Part shown: piece after piece, positions 24,113-30,967 of the stretch | How positions within the stretch are numbered: the stretch's first letter is position 1 | Layout: every line of letters begins with the position of its first letter | From: MGBC131033 sp910585655 | Lineage (GTDB): Bacteria > Bacillota > Clostridia > Lachnospirales > Lachnospiraceae | Reading direction: 5' to 3' | Length of the DNA stretch: 32,177 nt | NCBI GenBank assembly: GCA_949502025.1 | Contig: CATBCG010000077.1 | Coordinates: forward strand, 1-32,177 | Notes under the pieces: model-generated | The model's database searches: none | What the model saw: only the letters and a program-made list of their open reading frames with translations | What the model was told of the DNA's origin: nothing | Program-made: the position numbers and the translations under genes

Positions 24113-24235
24113 TATATTTTTTATACGTGAAGTAAATTTGTAAAATTTTGTTCATTTCATAAGAGAGGAAAAGAGTTGTAGTATCCAATAAGAAGGTTTT
24201 ATAACCCTCAAATGAAAAAAGGAGGATAAAAAACG

Positions 24236-25090
24236 ATGGAAGAAAGAACAGAACACACATTGGAAGAAGGCTTGATTGGCTGGTTTGAAGAATGTTTACG
24301 AGAGGAGGAAAAAAGTACGGCTACCATTCAAAAATATTTGCGGGATATCCGCGCGTTTTGGCGTTTTGTAGGGGAGTCCGGTAAGGTCAGCAAGGAAGTA
24401 GTGATTGCCTATAAGCAAGCATTGTCCAAACAGTATGCGCCGGCAAGCGCCAATTCCATGCTGGCGGCAGCCAATCATTTTTTCCAGGCAGTAGGTTGGC
24501 AGGATTGTGTGGTAAAAGCGTTTAAAGTACAAAAAGAATCTTTTCGCTCTGGCGAACGGGAATTGTCAAAAGAGGAATATATACGGCTAGTAGACACAGC
24601 GGAGAGGAAAGGAAGAATCCGTCTGTCCCTGGTCATGCAGACGATTTGTACGACAGGTATTCGGGTAAGCGAACTTCGTTTTATTACCGTAGAGGCATTA
24701 CAGACCAGAAGAGCCAGAGTAGTGTTGAAAGGAAAAGCCAGAACGGTGATTTTGCCTAAGGAACTGTGTAAGAGATTGCTGCTCTATGTAAAGGAACAGC
24801 AGATTGTGTCGGGAAGCGTTTTTGTAACCAGCAGTGGGAAGCCGTTGGATCGGAGCAATATTCTTCATGCGATGAAAGCGCTTGGCAAAGAAGCCGGAGT
24901 GCCGAAGAACAAGCTGTTTCCACATAATTTGAGACATTTATTTGCAGTGGAATACTACGATGCGGAACGCGATTTAAGCCATTTGGCAGATTTGTTAGGG
25001 CATTCCAATATCAATACAACCCGCATTTATACACGGGTTAGCTGTGAAGAGCAGGAGGCGCGGCTAGAGCGGCTCGGTCTTGTCAGATAA
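24236..25090 (+). CDS. Tyrosine recombinase, likely DNA invertase of the adjacent switch
   Basis: 284 residues with AAAGGAGG 10 bp before the ATG. The N-terminal SAM-like core-binding domain (about 8-90: LIGWFEECLREEEKSTATI onward) and the catalytic domain are both complete. The catalytic set is present: Arg in TTGIRVSELR, Lys in LKGKARTVI, HNLRH (His-x-x-Arg), LLGHSNI and the nucleophile in TRIYTR. The enzyme cuts and rejoins DNA through a 3'-phosphotyrosine. It has no integrase arm-binding domain, and no phage or ICE genes lie nearby, so it is not obviously a prophage integrase. A core-type site starts one base after its stop codon and is repeated in inverted orientation 240 bp later. I therefore infer it flips that segment. 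Confidence 0.9.
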   Translation: MEERTEHTLEEGLIGWFEECLREEEKSTATIQKYLRDIRAFWRFVGESGKVSKEVVIAYKQALSKQYAPASANSMLAAANHFFQAVGWQDCVVKAFKVQKESFRSGERELSKEEYIRLVDTAERKGRIRLSLVMQTICTTGIRVSELRFITVEALQTRRARVVLKGKARTVILPKELCKRLLLYVKEQQIVSGSVFVTSSGKPLDRSNILHAMKALGKEAGVPKNKLFPHNLRHLFAVEYYDAERDLSHLADLLGHSNINTTRIYTRVSCEEQEARLERLGLVR

Positions 25091-25091
25091 A

Positions 25092-25115
25092 ACCTCATAA
25101 TAATTGTTATGAGGT
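25092..25115 (+). repeat. Left inverted repeat (recombination site) of the switch
   Basis: A 24-bp site with 9-bp arms ACCTCATAA and TTATGAGGT around the 6-bp spacer TAATTG. Arms plus short asymmetric spacer is the known layout of core sites for XerC/D-like tyrosine recombinases. Because the arms are palindromic and followed by TTTTT, the site also forms an intrinsic terminator for the recombinase gene. Confidence 0.92.
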
Positions 25116-25172
25116 TTTTACAGGCTTTTCATGCCCTATTGACAAGGATGCCCCAATTCAGGACAGAACCAG

Positions 25173-25249
25173 AAAATAAAAAGTTGTCAGGTAACACTCC
25201 AACTAGCAAAACAGGCATTTGCTACTGGGAGGCTGCCTCATTGCCTGAC
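25173..25249 (-). terminator. Long hairpin with T-tract inside the invertible segment (attenuator candidate)
   Basis: The outer stem GTCAGGTAA/TTGCCTGAC (9 bp, one G-U), middle stem CTCC/GGAG and inner stem TAGCAAA/TTTGCTA form one elongated hairpin. On the minus strand it is followed by AACTTTTTATTTT. It lies about 30 bp beyond the segment's promoter, so transcripts from that promoter should meet it first in either orientation. Confidence 0.6.
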
Positions 25250-25279
25250 CACTGGTAGAAAAACTACCAGTTATACTTT

Positions 25280-25308
25280 AGCATACAGACAATCAAAGAA
25301 AGAATCAA
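25280..25308 (-). promoter_or_regulatory. Promoter carried by the invertible segment
   Basis: On the minus strand: TTGATT (25303-25308), 17-bp spacer, TATGCT (25280-25285). A second, weaker pairing (TTGATT at 25291, TATAAC at 25270, 15-bp spacer) overlaps it. Confidence 0.65.
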
Positions 25309-25355
25309 AAAAGTGCGAAAAATGGTAGAAACCAGTACGTTTATTCTGATTTTGT

Positions 25356-25379
25356 ACCTCATAACAATTATTATGAGGT
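25356..25379 (-). repeat. Right inverted repeat (recombination site) of the switch
   Basis: The exact reverse complement of the left site over all 24 bases; the spacer reads CAATTA on the plus strand. Homology ends sharply at both sides. The asymmetric spacer in opposite orientation predicts inversion rather than deletion. Confidence 0.92.
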
Positions 25380-25410
25380 AATTTCTATTCTCATGTTCCT
25401 TTTCTGGGTA

Positions 25411-25431
25411 TGCCCTCTCAGGGCAGTTTTT
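25411..25431 (+). terminator. Intrinsic terminator between the switch and the pilin gene
   Basis: TGCCCT-CTC-AGGGCA followed by GTTTTT, 66 bp before the pilin start codon and outside the invertible segment. It blocks read-through in the present state. After inversion, an AGGGCAT from the segment would lie about 70 nt upstream in the RNA and could pair with ATGCCCT of this stem. Confidence 0.75.
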
Positions 25432-25496
25432 CCATAAATAAAAAACAGGACAGGCAAAACAAATAATTGATACAGACAGGAAGGAGAGACGAGCTT

Positions 25497-27284
25497 ATGA
25501 GGACATGGAAAAATTTAAAAACGAGGATTTCACTATGGTTGGTACTGATCTTGTGCCTTTCGATGACGGCGCAGGTATCCGCGACCGAGCAGGGAGAACC
25601 GGCTGCACAGGCAGCGAAGGGATGGCATACCATCACCATTGAAGAAACCAATCCAAACCATACTTACCGGATATACCAGATTTTTACAGGGGTTTGTACG
25701 ACAGGAGAGGATGGGAAGGAGATTCTGTCGGATGTCCGTTACGGGGAGAGCTATCATCCTTATGGAGCAAGTGTAGGGACGGCGGTTTCCCAGGCAGCAC
25801 TTTCTGCGATTACAGACGCTGCTGTTTTTGCCAGGTATTTAGTAAACAGCGGACAGCTTACAGCCTCTTATGGAGCGATTTCCTGGTATAATGGTTATTC
25901 TATAGTAGTTCCGTCTGGCTATTATTTGATTGTAGATAGCGTAGATTATCCGTTAGAGGGTATAGATGATGCGTATTCAGCTTATATGGTGGAAGTAATC
26001 GGAAGGGATGTCTGGATGAAACCAAAGAGCAGTACGCCGACCGTAAGCAAGCAAGTATGGGATAACGATGATTCTATGGCAGGAGGAAATCATGCCGGAT
26101 GGAATAAGACAGCAGATTATGCCATCAATGAATCATTCCGTTTTAAAATGGAAGCGGTACTGGAAGCATCGGCAGGCTATGGCGCTTATTCATCGTATGA
26201 GTTAAGATTCCAGGATACGATGGGAGCAGGGCTGACATTTGAAGACATCGAAATGGTACATGTGTTGACCGGACCTGCGGCGGCTGTGACCAATCCGGGA
26301 ATTGTCGTGACGTATGGAGGAATTTGGATTCCTGCCGAAACACCATATTCTCCGGGATATGTGGTGACTCAATCGGCAATTGTTTCTGGTGGTGGAATTG
26401 TATCAGGAGGTGGAGTTGTTTCGGGTGGAGGCGTTGTTTCCGGAGCAGGAATGAACATTTCCTTAGTGATTCCGAATCTGCTGCAGTTTGTTCCGGATTT
26501 GACACAGGGGGTTCGGGTAGAAGTTATTTACCGGGCGCACTTAAATGAAGCAGCAGTGATTACGACAGGCTCCGGGATTTCCGGAAACCGTAACCAGGTA
26601 GTACTGCACTATCCAAACGATCCATATGGATGGGGAAGAGGCATGACACCGCCGGATACCGCCTTTGTTTTTACATATGGCGTGGATGGCACAAAATATG
26701 CTAACCGGACAGAACCAGGAAATGAGCTGGCTGGGGCAGGATTTAGTCTTTATCATGTGATAAGCGGAGCCGGAATCGGTTCGAGTGGTTCCGGGATTGT
26801 GCTTACCGGAGGAGGAATTGGCACAAGCGGATCCGGAATTATAGTGACAGGACCTGCAATAGAACTTTACAAAGGAGCAAATGGAGACTATTATATATAC
26901 AACCCTGCTATTAACTGGGATCGTTATCCGACGACAGAAATGATTTCCAGTTCTAATGCAGCAGTATATGGGCAGTTCCGTATTCACGGTCTGGATGTAG
27001 GCACATATCTTTTACGGGAAACGACGACTCCGGACGGCTATAATACCTGCGAGGATCAGCTGCTTGTGCTTTCGGCGACGCATACCGAATGGACGCCGGG
27101 TCTTGCCGAGGTAACAATGAGCTACGATTCTACTCCGGTCATTACGGTTGTCAATGTGTCCGGGACACAGCTTCCTAGTACAGGTGGTATGGGTACCACA
27201 CTTTTCTATGTGGTAGGCAGTTTGTTGGTAGTAGGAGCGGTCGTTTTGCTGGTAGCAAAAAAGCGTGCCAAAAGCCAGATATGA
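25497..27284 (+). CDS. LPXTG-anchored pilin-like surface protein
   Basis: 595 residues; the ATG lies 10 bp behind AAGGAG. Residues 1-29 are a signal peptide (RTWKNLKTR, hydrophobic core, VSA cleavage). The first domain (WHTITIEETNPNHTYRIYQIFTG) and the second (TVSKQVWDNDD...FRFKMEAVLEA...LRFQDTMGAGLTFE) resemble the N1/D2 isopeptide-forming domains of SpaA-type major pilins. A third, SpaA/prealbumin-like domain has ELAGAGFSLY and the E-box-like YLLRETTTPDGY near 505. The sorting signal is LPSTG at 559-563, a hydrophobic helix and a KKRAKSQ tail. A classical YPK pilin motif was not seen. A VSGGG repeat lies at 296-319. The sortase is encoded next. Confidence 0.88.
   Translation: MRTWKNLKTRISLWLVLILCLSMTAQVSATEQGEPAAQAAKGWHTITIEETNPNHTYRIYQIFTGVCTTGEDGKEILSDVRYGESYHPYGASVGTAVSQAALSAITDAAVFARYLVNSGQLTASYGAISWYNGYSIVVPSGYYLIVDSVDYPLEGIDDAYSAYMVEVIGRDVWMKPKSSTPTVSKQVWDNDDSMAGGNHAGWNKTADYAINESFRFKMEAVLEASAGYGAYSSYELRFQDTMGAGLTFEDIEMVHVLTGPAAAVTNPGIVVTYGGIWIPAETPYSPGYVVTQSAIVSGGGIVSGGGVVSGGGVVSGAGMNISLVIPNLLQFVPDLTQGVRVEVIYRAHLNEAAVITTGSGISGNRNQVVLHYPNDPYGWGRGMTPPDTAFVFTYGVDGTKYANRTEPGNELAGAGFSLYHVISGAGIGSSGSGIVLTGGGIGTSGSGIIVTGPAIELYKGANGDYYIYNPAINWDRYPTTEMISSSNAAVYGQFRIHGLDVGTYLLRETTTPDGYNTCEDQLLVLSATHTEWTPGLAEVTMSYDSTPVITVVNVSGTQLPSTGGMGTTLFYVVGSLLVVGAVVLLVAKKRAKSQI
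26382..26453 (+). repeat. Four 18-bp repeats coding for VSGGGI/V units in the pilin
   Basis: VSGGGI, VSGGGV, VSGGGV and VSGAGM are encoded by four in-frame 18-bp units. A looser Ser/Gly series (GIGSSGSGIV, GIGTSGSGII) lies at 26766-26862. Such Gly/Ser loops may be flexible surface inserts and can change length by slippage without breaking the frame. Confidence 0.8.
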
Positions 27285-27317
27285 TAGGAAAGTTCTCCGG
27301 GGGAATCACGGATTCTG
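27281..27317. repeat. Dispersed motif ATGATAGGAAAGTTCTC, copy 3
   Basis: It overlaps the pilin stop codon (TGA inside ATGATAGG). After it comes GAATC-ACG-GATTC, which recalls the last hairpin of the element at 15717, so this looks like an internally deleted copy. Confidence 0.5.
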
Positions 27318-27344
27318 CGTAAATAAAGGAGAGATACCTGGTAT

Positions 27345-28043
27345 ATGGCAAAATGGATAAAAAAGAATTGGATCAATCTTTTAGTAGGCATTGCCCTCTG
27401 CGGAGGGCTTTGCCTGCTGTTGTATCCGACGGTCAGCGATTGGTGGAACAGGCTGCACCAGTCCAGAGCGATTGCTTCTTATGCGCAGGCGGCGGAGGGA
27501 ATGAGCGCGGAGGAAATAGAAGCCTACCTTGCGTTGGCAAGAGAATACAATAAAAGATTGTTAGAAAAAGAGAGTCGTTTTAAGATGACAGAGGAGGAAC
27601 AAAAGGAGTATGCTGCGTTGTTGGACATTACAGGAACCGGTATTATGGGATATATTGAAATTCCGGCGATCCATGTCAGTCTGCCGATCTATCATGGTAC
27701 CGATGAAGCGACGTTGCAGATAGCGAGCGGGCATATCGCGGGCAGCTCTTTACCGGTAGGGGGAGAAAATACCCATGCGGCTGTTTCCGGGCATACTGGT
27801 CTTCCGTCGGCAAGGTTGTTTACCGATCTTGATAAACTTTCCGAGGGCGATACGTTTACCATCACCGTCCTTAATCAAAGCCTTACTTATGAGGTCGATC
27901 AGATCCGAACTGTTTTGCCGGAGGATACTTCCGAACTTGTCTTTGTAGAAGGAGCGGATTACTGTACCCTGCAGACCTGTACCCCATATGGTATCAATAC
28001 GCATCGTCTGCTGGTACGTGGAAAACGGATAGAAACTCCATAA
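27345..28043 (+). CDS. Class C sortase (pilus polymerase type)
   Basis: 232 residues. An N-terminal membrane helix (about 9-27, WINLLVGIALCGGLCLLLYP) is followed by a helical stalk and the sortase barrel: GYIEIPAIHVSLPIYHGTDEATLQIASGHIAGSSLPVGGENTHAAVSGHTGL with the catalytic His near 148, the LFTDLDKLSEGD block, and YCTLQTCTPYGINTHRLLVRG with the catalytic Cys near 212 and Arg just after. The CTPYGINTHRLLVRG ending is typical of class C. The usual DPF/W lid motif is not present at its expected place, and the C-terminal membrane helix of many class C enzymes is missing. It would join the LPSTG protein to itself or to the wall. It follows the pilin by 60 bp, in the same operon. Confidence 0.92.
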   Translation: MAKWIKKNWINLLVGIALCGGLCLLLYPTVSDWWNRLHQSRAIASYAQAAEGMSAEEIEAYLALAREYNKRLLEKESRFKMTEEEQKEYAALLDITGTGIMGYIEIPAIHVSLPIYHGTDEATLQIASGHIAGSSLPVGGENTHAAVSGHTGLPSARLFTDLDKLSEGDTFTITVLNQSLTYEVDQIRTVLPEDTSELVFVEGADYCTLQTCTPYGINTHRLLVRGKRIETP

Positions 28044-28070
28044 CATAATATCATTCTCCGGAGGAGATAC

Positions 28071-29315
28071 ATGAATACAAAAGAGAGAACAGGCAATGTA
28101 TTGTATGTTCAGGCATTAGGCGGTTTTTCTATCAGCTTTGGCGGACGCTTGATTGCAGGAGACGCCAAATCGAAAGAATCGCAGTTTACCTATCTGATGC
28201 AGCTTCTTCTGCACTATCCGGATCGAGGCGTCAGACGGGATACGCTAGAGCAGGTATTGTTTGGAGATCGGGATATCCGCAATACCCATCATGCCTTACA
28301 GAGCGTGATATACAATGCCAAAAAACAGCTCCGGCAGGCAGGTTTGCCGGAGTGCTGTTATATTATACAAAAAAACGGCGCGTTTTACTGGACGAAAGAG
28401 ATTCCGGTCATAGAGGATGCGTTTGAATTTGAACGTCTTTGTAAGGAGGCGGCGGCAGAACCGGAGGCAGAAAAACGGCTGTATCTTTATTTGGAAGCCT
28501 GCCATAGCTATAGCGGGGAGTTTTTGCCTGCACATACCGGAATGACGTGGGCGGCACAGGAGGCAAGGCGTTATCACATATTGTTCTGCACATGTATGGA
28601 GCAGGCGATAGTGCTTTTGCGGGAACAACGGGAATACCGTCAGATGGAGGCGTTAGGACGCTATGCAGCAGGGATTGATCCGGTGGCAGACTGGGAAGCG
28701 GTTACGATGGAAGCGCTGATGGCAATGGGTTTGTATGAGAGAGCCGGGCGTTTTTATGAGGATACGGCGGATCGGTATCTAAAGGAACAGGGACAGCATC
28801 CGTCTGTAAAAATGAAAAAACTGTTAAAACGGCTGGGCGATCAGATGCTGCACCAATATGAAGTATTGGATGCGATTCAGGAGCAGATGTCGGATAAAAG
28901 CAAAGAAAGAACGGGTGGCTATCTCTGTCACTATTCCGTATTTCGGGGGCTTTATCAGATGGCAGAGCGTTTTTGCGAGGAGGAAGACCGCTTTGCCTGT
29001 TTGATGCTTTGTACCATCGTGGACAGCAAGGGAAACCCGATGCGGGAAGGAGCGCGGTTAGAGGAATGTGCAAGACGCTTAGAGGCGGCGATCCTTTCTT
29101 CGGTAGGCTGCTGCGATGCGGTCAATCAATATGGAAAAGGACAATATCTGGTATTGCTCTTTGATCGGGATGGGGAAGGCTGCAAAAGGTTGCAAGAGAT
29201 CATTAAGCGGCGATTTGCGGTAGGGCATCCACGGATTGGGGTGCAGTATTATGTAAAGCAGATAGGCGTATCAAACGCCTTAAAAGGGAATCTTGTTACA
29301 GAAAATTCCCCGTAG
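28071..29315 (+). CDS. BTAD/SARP-like transcriptional regulator
   Basis: 414 residues; start behind CCGGAGGAGA. The N-terminus is an OmpR/SARP-type winged-helix: VQALGGFSISFGGRLI, QFTYLMQLLLHYPDRGVRRDTLEQVLFGD, HHALQSVIYNAKKQL, YYIIQKNGAFYW (wing). From about 115 to 260 comes a bacterial transcriptional activator domain (FERLCKEAA...YLEACHSYSGEFLPAHTGMTWAAQEARRYH...YRQMEALGRYAAGIDPVADWEAVTMEALMAMG), a TPR-like superhelix. The C-terminal 150 residues are unassigned; LLFDREGEG-like and GHPRIGVQYY segments suggest a degenerate GGDEF-like or other alpha/beta fold. It lies 27 bp after the sortase, so it would be produced only with the pilus operon. It may feed back on that operon or signal the ON state to other genes. 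Confidence 0.8.
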   Translation: MNTKERTGNVLYVQALGGFSISFGGRLIAGDAKSKESQFTYLMQLLLHYPDRGVRRDTLEQVLFGDRDIRNTHHALQSVIYNAKKQLRQAGLPECCYIIQKNGAFYWTKEIPVIEDAFEFERLCKEAAAEPEAEKRLYLYLEACHSYSGEFLPAHTGMTWAAQEARRYHILFCTCMEQAIVLLREQREYRQMEALGRYAAGIDPVADWEAVTMEALMAMGLYERAGRFYEDTADRYLKEQGQHPSVKMKKLLKRLGDQMLHQYEVLDAIQEQMSDKSKERTGGYLCHYSVFRGLYQMAERFCEEEDRFACLMLCTIVDSKGNPMREGARLEECARRLEAAILSSVGCCDAVNQYGKGQYLVLLFDRDGEGCKRLQEIIKRRFAVGHPRIGVQYYVKQIGVSNALKGNLVTENSP

Positions 29316-29351
29316 CATATAATACCTTATAACAAATAAGGAGAAAAGGCT

Positions 29352-30116
29352 ATGGGGAGTTTTTTACGCCTGGACCATGTTAATTTCAACTACCATGGTC
29401 TGGAAGGGGAAACACTGGCGTTAGCCAACGTTTCTTTTGAAATCGAGGAAGGGGAGTTTGCGGCGATCGTAGGTCCCTCTGGCTGTGGTAAAACAACACT
29501 GCTGTCTTTGATTGCCGGACTGGAACAGCCGGATATGGGCAGCATTACCATACAAGACAGCAAGGCGCCCGTTGGCTATATGCTGCAAAAAGATCAGCTT
29601 TTGGAATGGCGTACGACCTGGCATAACGTTCTGTTAGGACCGGAGATTCGGGGCGGTATCAGACCGGAGCATCGCCAGAGGGCAGAGGAACTGTTAAAGT
29701 TGTACGGGCTGTATGAGTTCCGAAATTCCTATCCTTCGGAGCTGTCCGGGGGGATGCGCCAGAGGGCGGCATTGATCCGCACATTGATGACGGAACCAGA
29801 GCTGCTTTTGCTGGATGAGCCGTTTTCCGCGCTGGATTACCAGACCCGCCTTCGGGTGTCGGATGATATTTGGAACATTATCAAAGAACAGAAGAAAACA
29901 GCTATTTTGATTACACATGATATTTCGGAGGCTGTCAGTATGGCAGATCGGGTGCTGGTGCTTTCCGGACGACCTGGAACCATACTGCGGGATATCCCGA
30001 TCCGTTTTGCCTCTCTGCCGGAGCGGACGCCGTTCGCTGCCAGGAGCGCAGTAGAATTTAAGGATTATTTTCAACAGATATGGAAGGAGATGAACCGAAA
30101 TGAGGAAACGGAGTAA
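29352..30116 (+). CDS. ABC importer ATPase (SsuB/TauB/nitrate-type)
   Basis: 254 residues. Walker A GPSGCGKTTLL, Q-loop GYMLQKDQLLEWRTTWHNVLLG, signature LSGGMRQRAALIRTL, Walker B LLLLDEPFSALD and the switch ITHDISEAVSMADRVLVLS are complete. The sequence is of the family that energises uptake of sulfonates, taurine, nitrate or thiamine precursors; the substrate cannot be told without the binding protein. It overlaps the permease gene by 17 bp. Confidence 0.9.
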   Translation: MGSFLRLDHVNFNYHGLEGETLALANVSFEIEEGEFAAIVGPSGCGKTTLLSLIAGLEQPDMGSITIQDSKAPVGYMLQKDQLLEWRTTWHNVLLGPEIRGGIRPEHRQRAEELLKLYGLYEFRNSYPSELSGGMRQRAALIRTLMTEPELLLLDEPFSALDYQTRLRVSDDIWNIIKEQKKTAILITHDISEAVSMADRVLVLSGRPGTILRDIPIRFASLPERTPFAARSAVEFKDYFQQIWKEMNRNEETE

Positions 30117-30855
30117 GGATTTGGAAGCGGCTTCCCTGGCGCAAAAAAAATACGTAGCGCGGTATTACCGCAGCAAAAGGCTGACGAGATGCTGTCAGAT
30201 TGGGTTGTTGGTTTTTCTGTTAGTTTATTGGGAAGCAGCAGTCCGTATGGGGTGGTTAAACGGCTTTATTTTCAGCAGTCCGCTTCGTCTTTGGAACTGT
30301 CTGGTGGAAATGCTGGCAAGCGGCGAGTTGCTGCGCCATCTGGGCGTCACGGTAGGAGAAACGTTGATAAGCTTTGCCCTGATTATGGTGATTGGAATTG
30401 CCGTCGCCATTTTATTATGGTGGAGTGAGAGCCTTGCCAAAGTGGCAGAACCATATTTGGTGGTATTAAACAGTTTGCCCAAATCGGCGTTAGCGCCGGT
30501 TTTTATCGTTTGGCTGGGAAACAATCCCAAAACCATTATTGTAGCGGCAGTTTCGGTAGCGGTATTTGGTACGATGATCAGCTTGCTGACGGATTTTCGG
30601 GAAATCGACCCGGATAAAATAAAGCTGATTCGTACCTTGGGCGGAAGCAAACGGGACGTTCTCTGGAAGGTCGTCCTGCCTGCTAACCTGCCGGGGATTG
30701 TCAGTATTATGAAGGTGGATATCGGTCTGGCTTTAGTGGGAGTCATCATCGGGGAATTTTTAGCGGCGAAAGCCGGTCTGGGATATTTGATCGTATACGG
30801 GAGCCAGGTATTTAGGTGCGTGCGGGTAAGGGAAGAAATCCTAAAAAATAAATAA
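30100..30855 (+). CDS. ABC importer permease (SsuC/TauC-type), C-terminally truncated
   Basis: 251 residues with AAGGAG 13 bp before the ATG. Membrane helices and the EAA loop (LIRTLGGSKRDVLWKVVLPANLPGIV) are normal up to GLGYLIVYGSQVF, after which family members continue with about 30 more residues forming the last helix. Here the sequence turns into RCVRVREEILKNK and stops. Neither of the other two frames restores the helix, so DNA has been lost rather than one base shifted. The substrate-binding protein that usually follows is also missing; the next gene is unrelated. The transporter is probably inactive in this strain. Confidence 0.82.
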   Translation: MRKRSKDLEAASLAQKKYVARYYRSKRLTRCCQIGLLVFLLVYWEAAVRMGWLNGFIFSSPLRLWNCLVEMLASGELLRHLGVTVGETLISFALIMVIGIAVAILLWWSESLAKVAEPYLVVLNSLPKSALAPVFIVWLGNNPKTIIVAAVSVAVFGTMISLLTDFREIDPDKIKLIRTLGGSKRDVLWKVVLPANLPGIVSIMKVDIGLALVGVIIGEFLAAKAGLGYLIVYGSQVFRCVRVREEILKNK

Positions 30856-30881
30856 AATTAAAGAGAAATAAAAGTCGGGGC

Positions 30882-30910
30882 TTGACTAATTAAATAGAAA
30901 CAGGTAAAAT
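30882..30910 (+). promoter_or_regulatory. Strong promoter of the duplicated-domain lipoprotein
   Basis: TTGACT, 17-bp spacer, TAAAAT, with AAAGGAGAG (30951-30959) just before the start codon. Confidence 0.82.
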
Positions 30911-30967
30911 AGAAAATAAGCGGCAATAGGGCCGTTACTTTTTAGAAAGAAAAGGAGAGAATAAGAC

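Larger units (their letters stand above)
25116..25355. other. Predicted 240-bp invertible segment (promoter switch)
   Basis: This stretch lies between two exact inverted copies of a 24-bp site and has no gene. It contains, read from right to left on the minus strand, a sigma-A type promoter, a perfect 8-bp hairpin (ACTGGTAG/CTACCAGT at 25251-25271), and a long three-part hairpin followed by a T-tract. The plus strand shows a good -35 (TTGACA at 25139) but no matching -10. In this assembly the promoter therefore points back at the recombinase and away from the pilin gene, which I read as OFF. Inversion would place the -10 near 25190 and give a leader of about 300 nt to the pilin start. Confidence 0.82.

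Noticed and set aside
24236..25090. Prophage or ICE integrase
   Set aside because: No arm-binding domain and no phage, conjugation or tRNA target nearby; the adjacent inverted core sites give a better explanation.
25139..25170. Plus-strand promoter from TTGACA at 25139 making the present orientation ON
   Set aside because: The -35 is perfect but no acceptable -10 lies 16-18 bp downstream (GGACAG, GACAGA, ACAGAA).
25186..25249. Known c-di-GMP or other named riboswitch inside the switch
   Set aside because: The stem order and conserved bases do not match any class I could recall; left as an unnamed structured leader.
25092..25379. Attachment sites of an excised or integrated element (attL/attR)
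   Set aside because: The asymmetric spacers are in inverted, not direct, orientation and the enclosed 240 bp have no gene, so inversion fits and integration does not.
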